From NCBI GenBank assembly GCA_030917625.1, contig JAUPUJ010000029.1:1-7370 (forward strand): 7,370 nucleotides of DNA, in the 5' to 3' direction. The stretch's first letter is position 1; each line of letters opens with the position of its first letter. A model generated the notes under the pieces. The model made no database searches. It worked only from the letters and a program-made list of their open reading frames with translations, and was not told the origin of the DNA. This stretch comes from Patescibacteria group bacterium. Its GTDB lineage: Bacteria > Patescibacteriota > Minisyncoccia > Phycocordibacterales > XYD1-FULL-46-19. The translations under genes and the position numbers were made by a program. Positions 1 through 5,976 of this stretch are shown here, one piece after another.

Positions 1-196
1 GAGCCAAAGATTCTGAAGTATTAACTACAGGAGTTGAGATATTAAAAATAACATCCGACAAATTGTTATAAAGAAAACCACCGCCAAATAATAATACCAA
101 GATCACTAACAGTACCCACTTGGTAGCATTTTTATCATTCTTATTTCCTGAACTTGAGAAAATAGTTTTTTTATCTAGGAGGTAATTCGTCTTCAT
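1..196 (-). CDS. mreC: MreC-like rod-shape protein, N-terminal part (runs off window)
   Basis: This open frame starts at ATG 196-194 and continues off the left edge, giving 65 residues. An in-frame TAA lies two codons upstream of the ATG, and no other in-frame ATG precedes the membrane segment, so the start is well bounded. The N-terminus is about 26 polar, lysine- and asparagine-rich residues. One hydrophobic helix follows (about residues 27-43, WVLLVILVLLFGGG), then NLSDVIFNISTPVVNTSESLA. That matches the layout of MreC: short cytoplasmic tail, one membrane anchor, and an extracytoplasmic part that begins with a coiled coil. In the family, MreC links MreB filaments to the PBP2/RodA wall-synthesis machinery. 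The main support is position: the frame overlaps the 3' end of mreB copy B by 26 bp, the usual mreB-mreC order. The beta-barrel domain is outside the window, so the family call rests on context plus topology. No Shine-Dalgarno is seen; the overlap suggests translational coupling. Confidence 0.72.
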   Translation of the reverse strand, partial: MKTNYLLDKKTIFSSSGNKNDKNATKWVLLVILVLLFGGGFLYNNLSDVIFNISTPVVNTSESLA

Positions 197-1238
197 TGTC
201 GATTAATAAATCTTTATAATGTTCTAAATCTTCTAAAACTACACCAGTACCCCTGACAACTGCCGTATGAGGCTCTTCGGCCAAATGAATCGGTAATTTA
301 AGCTCAGACTCCAATAAGTCTTTTATACCAGATAGTTTAACACCACCACCAACAAGTACAATACCCCTGTGCATAATATCTGAGACTATCTCAGGCGGAG
401 TCGATTCTAAAACTTCTTTAACAGCTTCGACAAATTGGACTATAGACTCCCCAATTGCCTCTCTCACATCGGCATCAGTAACTACCACTTCTCTAGGTAA
501 ACCCGTCACCAAATCACGACCTCTGATCGTCGCCTCTAAGGTCTCACCTTGTCTCAAGACACTGCCGATTTTAAGTTTTACCTCTTCAGCTGATCTCTCG
601 CCTAATAAAATTTTAAATTCATCCCGAATATAATTAACAATATCTGAATTTAATTTTTCTCCAGCAATATCAAGATTTTTACCGTTAACCACACCCCCCA
701 GAGAAATAACTGCGATATCAGTAGTACCCCCACCAATATCGATAATCATATTACCCACAGGATCATTAACCGGTAGTCTAATACCAAGCGCTGCTGCCAT
801 TGGTTCTTCTATTAAATAAACCTCGCTCGCCCCAGCATTTTTAACAGCATCTCGAACTGCCCGTCTTTCAACATTAGTGATACCAGAGGGCACTCCAATT
901 ACTACTCGAGGTCTAAAAAATTTCTTTGAGTTCATAGAGATGGCCTTTTTTATAAAATAAGACAACATCTCTTCTGCAACCTCGAAATTAGAAATCACAC
1001 CATTTTCAAGTGGTTTAATAGCTTCGATATGAGAAGGGGTACGACCGACCATCTGCCCCGCATCAGTACCCACAGCCACCACGCGACCAGTCTTTTGGTT
1101 CACAGCTACAATTGAAGGTTCTACTATGACAATCCCTTCACCTTTTAGATAAATTAAGGTACTAGAAGTACCAAGGTCAATACCAATGTCACTGCCTAAA
1201 ACTTTGCGAAAACGATTCAAAAAAGACTCTACTGACAT
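171..1238 (-). CDS. mreB: MreB, rod-shape actin homologue, copy B (mreBC operon copy)
   Basis: A full-length 355-residue bacterial actin. MreB forms ATP-dependent membrane-bound filaments that guide lateral wall synthesis. Visible motifs are phosphate 1 GIDLGTSS (residues 19-26), the EEP segment (144-146), phosphate 2 DIGGGTTD (167-174) and the adenosine-site LVGGG (295-299). Residues 2-14 (ESFLNRFRKVL) could form the N-terminal amphipathic membrane helix seen in many MreBs, and the FF pair at 107-108 sits where the family has a hydrophobic membrane-contact loop. The C-terminus is acidic (DNEDELPPR). The start ATG lies inside the 3' end of proS (10 bp overlap) and the mreC-like frame begins before this gene stops, so the three are probably cotranscribed. 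All motifs match typical MreB more closely than copy A does, so this is the likelier housekeeping copy. No Shine-Dalgarno precedes the ATG. Naming is secure; division of labour between the copies is unknown. Confidence 0.95.
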   Translation of the reverse strand: MSVESFLNRFRKVLGSDIGIDLGTSSTLIYLKGEGIVIVEPSIVAVNQKTGRVVAVGTDAGQMVGRTPSHIEAIKPLENGVISNFEVAEEMLSYFIKKAISMNSKKFFRPRVVIGVPSGITNVERRAVRDAVKNAGASEVYLIEEPMAAALGIRLPVNDPVGNMIIDIGGGTTDIAVISLGGVVNGKNLDIAGEKLNSDIVNYIRDEFKILLGERSAEEVKLKIGSVLRQGETLEATIRGRDLVTGLPREVVVTDADVREAIGESIVQFVEAVKEVLESTPPEIVSDIMHRGIVLVGGGVKLSGIKDLLESELKLPIHLAEEPHTAVVRGTGVVLEDLEHYKDLLIDNEDELPPR

Positions 1239-2479
1239 AATTCAATAAGTTCTGTTTCATTTAAATATAAAATTTCTCCGCTCGCCCGTTTTTTAATTTC
1301 GAAACTTTCTGCTTTGAGAGTTTTTTCACTCACCACTACTCGAAAAGGTATACCAAGTAAATCAGCATCAGCCAACTTCTCGCCGGCTGAAGCTTCTCTA
1401 TCATCAAACAAAACTTCTATATTATTTTTAATTAATGTTTGGTATAGATTTTCACTAACAGTTTTAACTTCATCACTAATACCAATTTGCACTAAGTGAA
1501 TAGAAAATGGGGCTACTTCTTTAGGCCACACTATGCCCCCATCATCTGATAGAACTTCAACAATAGTACCAAGGAGGCGCCCCAAACCAATACCATAACT
1601 GCCCATAATCACTGGGTGCAATAAACCATCTTCATCGCGAAAATTTAAACCTAAACTATCGGTATATCTTGTACCCAAAGGAAAAATATTACCGACCTCA
1701 ATAGCTTTTTCTTCAACCAGGTCTGATCGATTTAAATCTAATTTCTCTAGAGTTTCATCTGTATAAACTTCTTTATTGATCGCAATTTTTTTATTTTTAT
1801 CAACATAAATAACATCTTCCCCAGATTCTGAAAGGGTTTGAAATTCATCAGTAAAATCTGAAGTGAAAGCCCCACCGGAAGCCACTGTTCTAAAAGTCAC
1901 TTCACCTAAGCCCACTCTAGTGAAAATATTCATATAAGCCGTGGCACACTTTTCGTAAAATTCTTTAAACTCTTCCTCGTTGCGACTAAAAGAATACAAA
2001 TCCTTCATTAAAAATTCACGCGTTCGCATAATGCCACTTTTGGCCCGCAATTCATTACGAAATTTAGTTTGAAACTGATAGATGTACTTTGGAAAATCTT
2101 TATAAGAATTTAAGTGATGGACCAGAAGCGCTGTGATTGGTTCTTCATGAGTATTAGCCAGTCCCAAATCTCCACCAGAAGCTAATTTAGTTTTAAACCA
2201 ATTATCAACTTTATTTTCATCCCAGCGATCAGTTTTTTGCCACAAGTCTGGACTTTGTAGAGTAGTCAGTAAAACTTCTTCACCTCCTATTTTATTCATT
2301 TCCTCTCGAATAATATTTTCTATTTTTCGTAGGACTTTTAAGCCAAGAGGTAAATAATCATACACCCCGGCCATTTCTTTATGAATGAAGCCAGCTCTGA
2401 TTAATAATTTAGCATTTTTAGAAGTTTCGTCAGCTGGGTCCTCCCAGCGAGTTTTGGTAAATAATTGGCTTTGTTTCAT
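1229..2479 (-). CDS. proS: Prolyl-tRNA synthetase, short form without editing domain
   Basis: A class II aminoacyl-tRNA synthetase of 416 residues that charges tRNA-Pro with proline in the cytoplasm. The bacterial-type catalytic core is clear: motif 1 around residues 37-68, the THEEP loop (110-114), motif 2 FRNEL...RTREFLMKDLYSF (140-164) and motif 3 GSYGIGLGR (293-301). The anticodon-binding domain fills about 323-416 and includes FDDREASAGEKLADADLLGIP. Typical bacterial ProRS is about 570 residues because the INS editing domain (about 180 residues) sits between motifs 2 and 3. Here only about 40 residues (222-261) connect LSESGED to EVGNIFPLGT, so the domain that removes mischarged alanine is absent. 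The rest aligns without breaks, so this is not a frameshifted gene. A strong promoter lies immediately upstream and would give an almost leaderless mRNA. The stop TAG lies inside mreB copy B. In many bacteria proS follows rseP, as it does here. Confidence 0.97.
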   Translation of the reverse strand: MKQSQLFTKTRWEDPADETSKNAKLLIRAGFIHKEMAGVYDYLPLGLKVLRKIENIIREEMNKIGGEEVLLTTLQSPDLWQKTDRWDENKVDNWFKTKLASGGDLGLANTHEEPITALLVHHLNSYKDFPKYIYQFQTKFRNELRAKSGIMRTREFLMKDLYSFSRNEEEFKEFYEKCATAYMNIFTRVGLGEVTFRTVASGGAFTSDFTDEFQTLSESGEDVIYVDKNKKIAINKEVYTDETLEKLDLNRSDLVEEKAIEVGNIFPLGTRYTDSLGLNFRDEDGLLHPVIMGSYGIGLGRLLGTIVEVLSDDGGIVWPKEVAPFSIHLVQIGISDEVKTVSENLYQTLIKNNIEVLFDDREASAGEKLADADLLGIPFRVVVSEKTLKAESFEIKKRASGEILYLNETELIELCQ

Positions 2480-2487
2480 ATCTTTTA

Positions 2488-2516
2488 ATGATAGCCCAAA
2501 GCCTATACACAGTCAA
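2488..2516 (-). promoter_or_regulatory. Predicted sigma-70-type promoter of proS, leaderless geometry
   Basis: On the minus strand, TTGACT (2516-2511) and TATCAT (2493-2488) are separated by exactly 17 bp. Each hexamer matches the housekeeping consensus at five of six bases. This is the best promoter in the window. With normal spacing from the -10 box, transcription would begin at about 2481, two bases before the proS ATG at 2479, so the mRNA would have essentially no 5' leader. It would also drive mreB copy B and mreC, which overlap proS head to tail. The promoter lies in the 66-bp gap after rseP. It is predicted from sequence only. Confidence 0.62.
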
Positions 2517-2545
2517 AAATAAAGATTTAGACCATTTAAAACGAT

Positions 2546-3637
2546 TTAGAACAATCGCCCAATATCACCCACACTCACTACTACCATCAAAGTGATCAAT
2601 AAAACAAAACCTATAACATTTAGAGTATTAACTATTTTAGGATTAATCGGTGAGCCTTTAACAAACTCAATAAACAAGAACAAAAGTCGGCCTCCATCTA
2701 AAGCGGGAAAAGGGACTAGGTTAATAACGGCAAGATTCAAAGAAATGAAAGCAGTGAAAGTTAATAAATAAAGCCAGCCAATATCTTTAGCGTCTCCCAC
2801 CATACCAGCTATACCAATGGGACCAGAAATAACTTCCGTCACTTTTTTATCGCCCGTAGAAATTATTTTAATCAACTCACCAAAGGATTGAGTCATACTG
2901 ACGAGCATCACCCCAGTTAGCTTAGCTCCAGAAATAACCGCCTTTTGAGGTGGTAATTGCCAAACCCCTACCATATCGAGGCCCACACCAATAGCTGGCA
3001 CATCATTAGACCAAACTCCAGTCTCTGGTTTAATATCTACCTTTAAAACTTCTCCATTTCTTAAAATTTCTAGCGACAACTCATTACTGGTTGCGACGAT
3101 ATCTTTAAAACCAGCAACAGACAATTCTGCAACTTCTGTTTGGCTACCATTGACTGAGTTAACAACATCGCCAGTTAGAAGACCTGCCTTTTGAGCTGGG
3201 CTATCTTCACCGACTTGAATAACAGTTAATTCTGGATCCGTCAGCGTACCAGCATCTACATTGGAAGCTGACATCGGCATTCCATACATCAAACCAATAG
3301 ATAAAAATATCCACGCTAAAATAATATTAAAAGTGACACCAGCTACTAAAACTATGGCTTGTTGCCATTTTGGTTTATAAGCAAAATTATCTTTTTTATT
3401 AGCCTCAGACAATTCCCCTTCTTCCGGATTTTCGCCATATATTTTGACATAACCTCCAAGGGGTAAAACATTTAAAGAATATTCAGTTCCTTTAAATTTT
3501 TTAGAAAATAATTTAGGTGGGAAACCCAATCCAAATTCATCCACCCGAGCTCCAATAGCTTTAGCTGCTAAAAAGTGACCCAATTCATGGACAAAAATTA
3601 GCAGGCCCAAAATCAAAATAAATAAAATAATAGTCAT
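2546..3637 (-). CDS. rseP: RseP-type site-2 membrane metalloprotease (M50)
   Basis: A 363-residue intramembrane zinc protease of the S2P/RseP family, which in other bacteria cleaves membrane-bound anti-sigma factors or leftover signal peptides. The zinc motif HELGH is at residues 17-21 in the first membrane helix. The third ligand motif, NLVPFPALDGG (N306, D314), lies in a C-terminal helix. Predicted membrane segments are about 1-24, 94-116, 285-308 and 336-358. One PDZ domain covers roughly 135-205 (VGEDSPAQKAGLLTGDVVNSVNG). E. coli RseP has two PDZ domains, so this is the shorter single-PDZ form common outside Proteobacteria. The conserved GPIGIAGM stretch is at 272-279. The gene begins 24 bp after frr in an A/T-only-like spacer without Shine-Dalgarno, so cotranscription with frr is likely. 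No anti-sigma factor or sigma gene is in the window, so the substrate is unknown. Confidence 0.94.
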   Translation of the reverse strand: MTIILFILILGLLIFVHELGHFLAAKAIGARVDEFGLGFPPKLFSKKFKGTEYSLNVLPLGGYVKIYGENPEEGELSEANKKDNFAYKPKWQQAIVLVAGVTFNIILAWIFLSIGLMYGMPMSASNVDAGTLTDPELTVIQVGEDSPAQKAGLLTGDVVNSVNGSQTEVAELSVAGFKDIVATSNELSLEILRNGEVLKVDIKPETGVWSNDVPAIGVGLDMVGVWQLPPQKAVISGAKLTGVMLVSMTQSFGELIKIISTGDKKVTEVISGPIGIAGMVGDAKDIGWLYLLTFTAFISLNLAVINLVPFPALDGGRLLFLFIEFVKGSPINPKIVNTLNVIGFVLLITLMVVVSVGDIGRLF

Positions 3638-3661
3638 TGAAATTTTAAATTATTAATAAAC

Positions 3662-4213
3662 TTAACCCGATATCTCTATTTCTTTCTGAGCCATTATTCC
3701 TTCAAGATTTTTATTAGCCTCATCAATCTTTTTTTGCAGAGATTCTTTTAATCCAAAGCGGTCATCTTCACTTAAAACTTTATCTTTAACCAGAGTATCA
3801 ATTTCACTAATAACCTTTTCTCTCTCTTTGCGTAAAGATATTTTTGCATCTTCTAATTTATCTTTGATTATTTTCATCAAACTCACCCGACGTTCACTGG
3901 TAAGTTCAGGGAAAATTACCCGCAAACCAACACTATCCGGGGCTGTCGAAATACCTAGATTAGCAGTAGCTATAGCTGTCTCAATATCCTTAACATGACT
4001 TTTATCCCACGGAGCAATCTTTAAAGTTCGAGCATCTTCTATACTAATCGAGGCAATATGCTTGAGCGGAGTTTTAGTCCCATAAGAATCAATCATAATC
4101 GAATCTAGAATAAGAGGTGAGGCTTTGCCGGTGCGAACACCAGAAAATTCCTTTTTGAGCCAATCATTAATCTCCAAAACTCGATTGTTAAAATTGTTAA
4201 AATTATATGACAT
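3662..4213 (-). CDS. frr: Ribosome recycling factor
   Basis: A full-length protein of 183 residues (E. coli RRF has 185). Together with EF-G it splits the post-termination ribosome so the subunits can be reused. Family signatures run throughout: GVRTGKASPLILD (25-37), the domain II segment YGTKTPLKHIASISIEDARTLKI (44-66), LTSERRVSLMKIIK (104-117), and the long helix with ISLRKEREKV (125-134). By alignment to memory of the E. coli protein, Arg131 occupies the position of its essential Arg132. SEDDRFG (148-154) also matches. The gene starts 29 bp after the holB-like gene and ends 24 bp before rseP. In many bacteria frr sits with pyrH and tsf upstream and with uppS, cdsA and dxr between it and rseP. 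None of those is present here. The ATG is preceded by AT-rich sequence without Shine-Dalgarno and by a possible -10 box. Confidence 0.97.
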   Translation of the reverse strand: MSYNFNNFNNRVLEINDWLKKEFSGVRTGKASPLILDSIMIDSYGTKTPLKHIASISIEDARTLKIAPWDKSHVKDIETAIATANLGISTAPDSVGLRVIFPELTSERRVSLMKIIKDKLEDAKISLRKEREKVISEIDTLVKDKVLSEDDRFGLKESLQKKIDEANKNLEGIMAQKEIEISG

Positions 4214-4228
4214 ATATTTGAATATTTT

Positions 4229-4234
4229 ATTATA
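4229..4234 (-). promoter_or_regulatory. Possible -10 box of an internal frr promoter
   Basis: A perfect TATAAT lies on the minus strand in the 29-bp gap between the holB-like gene and frr. Transcription would start near 4222, leaving a leader of about nine bases. At the 17-bp spacing the -35 position reads GAAAAA, which is not a match, so the box may be chance in an AT-rich gap. I list it because it falls in a short-leader position resembling the proS and mreB A predictions. Confidence 0.28.
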
Positions 4235-4242
4235 CCTACAGA

Positions 4243-4890
4243 TTAGCTAAGTTTTTCCGGTAGAGCAAGAGCTAGATATAGAAAGGCTAATCTGAAACTA
4301 AAAGACTGATCTGAAATATATTTTTTAATATTAAGTATCGACAATAATCCATTATTGATATTATTATTTTTTATATACATCTCTATACCATTTAGTAAGC
4401 CAGTCGCCCACAATCTGTTTTCGGCGACATCTTTCTTTCGCCATTCTTCTAATAAAATTAAGCGCTCCGATATAGACAGGCTTAAAAAATGTAACGCCTC
4501 TTTGTTTTTGACTATGGATTTATCTTCTATTTCTAAAATCTCGACTCGAGATATTATAGTCGGCAATAATAAATTAATATTGGGTAAAACTAAAAAAATC
4601 ATCACCCCCGGATAAGGTTCCTCTAAAACTTTCAGTAACGATTGTTGGGCCTCGGTAGTAATCGAATTTGCCGATATTAAAGCTATTTTATTATCAAGAG
4701 AAGCTTTTGTTTGGTTAAATTTTTTTAAATCACGACTATCTTCTATAGTAAAAGTCGTATAATTTCTAATCCACAAATCTGGGTGATTAAGATTATCTAT
4801 AAATAAATCTGAAAAATTAGATTGCAATAATTCCAGCAACGGAGTCGAATCTTCATTAACATACACATAAGAATGGTGATTTAAAACCAT
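4243..4890 (-). CDS. Short DNA polymerase III delta-prime (HolB)-like subunit
   Basis: A 215-residue protein resembling the delta-prime subunit of the clamp loader, which loads the sliding clamp at replication forks. The matching core is the IEDSRDL segment (49-55), KIALISANSITTEAQQSLLKVLEEP (68-92), the IFLVLPN strand (98-104) and LLPTIISR (108-115). That last segment is the position of the family's SRC motif, with Val in place of Cys. The N-terminal HHSYVY (5-10) matches the strand before the P-loop, but VNEDSTP follows instead of GxxGxGK, and there are no cysteines at all, so the zinc module is gone. About 100 residues follow the SR pair, less than a full lid plus C-terminal domain. I chose ATG 4890, one base after the mreB A stop (TAA-T-ATG). 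The open frame extends upstream to an ATG at 4944, but that would overlap mreB A by 53 bp and add a non-family leader. Function could be a reduced clamp-loader part; family membership is likely, exact role unproven. Confidence 0.8.
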   Translation of the reverse strand: MVLNHHSYVYVNEDSTPLLELLQSNFSDLFIDNLNHPDLWIRNYTTFTIEDSRDLKKFNQTKASLDNKIALISANSITTEAQQSLLKVLEEPYPGVMIFLVLPNINLLLPTIISRVEILEIEDKSIVKNKEALHFLSLSISERLILLEEWRKKDVAENRLWATGLLNGIEMYIKNNNINNGLLSILNIKKYISDQSFSFRLAFLYLALALPEKLS

Positions 4891-4891
4891 A

Positions 4892-5905
4892 TTATTTCTT
4901 AGTGATAATACTCTTTTTATAAGTATCAAGATGCTCAAGCGCAATACCAGTCCCCTTCACTACACAATATAAAGATTCTTCAGCTAAATAAGCTTTAACT
5001 TTAGTTCGGCGGTAAATTAATTCCGGTAAATTTCTAAGTTGAGACGAACCGCCAGTCATAATAATACCCTGATCTATAATATCAGCCGATAACTCGGGAG
5101 GAGTTTCTTGAAAAACAAATTTAATCGCCTTAATAATTTCTCTAAGTTCATCATCAATAGCTTTGACTATTTCATTAGTTTTAATTTCCGCACTCCGTGG
5201 CAAGCCAGTTAAAAAATCTCGTCCTTTAATCGTATATATTAACTCTTCTTCGAGAGGTACGGCCGAACCAATGGCAATTTTAACCTCTTCAGCTGTTTTA
5301 TCGCCAATACCTAAATTGAAAGTTTTTTTAATATAATCAGCAATAGCTTGATCGATTTTATTACCCGCAAATTTAACTGAAGTCGAAGACACAATACCTC
5401 CAAGAGAAATAACGGCCACATCAGTCGTGCCCCCACCAATATCTACCACCATATGACCTTTGGGTTCATAAATAGGAATACCGGCTCCAATCGCAGCCAA
5501 AATAGGCTCTTTAACTACATAGGCATTTTTAGCCCCAGCTTTGACCGTCGCCTCAATCACCGCCCGACGCTCGGTAGAAGTCACCCCAGCCGGTACTGAC
5601 ACCATCACATCAGGTTTAAAGAAATGCCATGGTCCTAAGGCTTTACTAATATAATACTTAAGCATAGCCTCAGTGACGCGATAATCAGCAATCACACCAT
5701 CCTTCATTGGCCGATATGCCCTAATATTATCCGGGGTCTTGCCCACCATGTCTTTAGCTTCATTACCAACTGCGACCACTCTATTGTCTATTTCCGACAC
5801 CGCGACCACTGAGGGTTCATTTAAAACAATCCCTCGCCCAGGAACGAAAACTAAAGTATTAGCTGTTCCGAGATCTATTCCTAATTTTGAAGTAAAAAAT
5901 GACAT
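4892..5905 (-). CDS. mreB: MreB-family actin homologue, copy A (diverged paralogue)
   Basis: A complete 337-residue MreB-family protein, predicted to form ATP-dependent filaments at the membrane. Motifs are GIDLGTANT (9-17), DIGGGTTD (155-162), the hydrophobic loop WHFF (93-96), and FLTGLPR (231-237). Two nucleotide-site segments differ from copy B and from typical MreB: the EEP segment reads KEP (132-134), and the late GGG reads GGSS (285-288). The N-terminus is only eight residues before the phosphate-1 strand and has no obvious amphipathic helix, and the C-terminal tail is basic (YKKSIITKK) where copy B is acidic. By eye roughly half of aligned residues match copy B, so this is an old duplication, not a recent tandem copy. 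It lies 71 bp after murA behind its own predicted promoter and is followed one base later by the holB-like gene. It may be a specialised partner of copy B or of other envelope machinery. Confidence 0.93.
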   Translation of the reverse strand: MSFFTSKLGIDLGTANTLVFVPGRGIVLNEPSVVAVSEIDNRVVAVGNEAKDMVGKTPDNIRAYRPMKDGVIADYRVTEAMLKYYISKALGPWHFFKPDVMVSVPAGVTSTERRAVIEATVKAGAKNAYVVKEPILAAIGAGIPIYEPKGHMVVDIGGGTTDVAVISLGGIVSSTSVKFAGNKIDQAIADYIKKTFNLGIGDKTAEEVKIAIGSAVPLEEELIYTIKGRDFLTGLPRSAEIKTNEIVKAIDDELREIIKAIKFVFQETPPELSADIIDQGIIMTGGSSQLRNLPELIYRRTKVKAYLAEESLYCVVKGTGIALEHLDTYKKSIITKK

Positions 5906-5924
5906 TTATTTAAAAGTTAACCCA

Positions 5925-5953
5925 ATTGTAGAGGGTTTTACCCATTAGAGCAA
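5925..5953 (-). promoter_or_regulatory. Candidate promoter of mreB copy A
   Basis: On the minus strand, TTGCTC (5953-5948) and TACAAT (5930-5925) are 17 bp apart. The -10 matches consensus at five of six bases; the -35 matches at three (TTG). Initiation near 5918 would give a 13-base leader before the ATG at 5905. The -35 is the centre of a small inverted repeat, ATTAG-TTTGCT-CTAAT (5944-5959), and GGGT-AAA-ACCC (5933-5943) lies in the spacer. The same -35/-10 pattern and spacing occur ahead of murA, which raises confidence above that of the -35 box alone. Confidence 0.42.
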
Positions 5954-5976
5954 ACTAATCACAATAACCAGATAAT

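Noticed and set aside
1314..1499. 61-codon open frame on the plus strand
   Set aside because: It lies wholly antisense inside the conserved proS anticodon-binding domain, and its protein resembles no family I know.
2524..2550. Direct repeat of TCTAAATC (minus strand) at the end of rseP and in the gap
   Set aside because: Two 8-bp copies in AT-rich sequence, one overlapping the rseP stop. This is expected by chance and there is no further copy nearby.
4355..4615. 86-codon open frame on the plus strand
   Set aside because: It is antisense to the holB-like gene, including its conserved core. The gene on the other strand explains the open frame.
4891..4944. Upstream extension of the holB-like frame to ATG 4944
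   Set aside because: It would overlap mreB A by 53 bp and add 18 hydrophobic and basic residues before HHSYVY, where delta-prime proteins normally begin. ATG 4890 directly follows the mreB A stop.
5739..5948. 69-codon open frame on the plus strand
   Set aside because: It is antisense to the highly conserved N-terminal ATPase region of mreB copy A and has a low-complexity Thr/Ala/Ser-rich product.
5906..5976. Rho-independent terminator after murA
   Set aside because: The small GGGT/ACCC and AACCC/GGGTT stems are only 4-5 bp and are not followed by a T-run on the transcribed strand.
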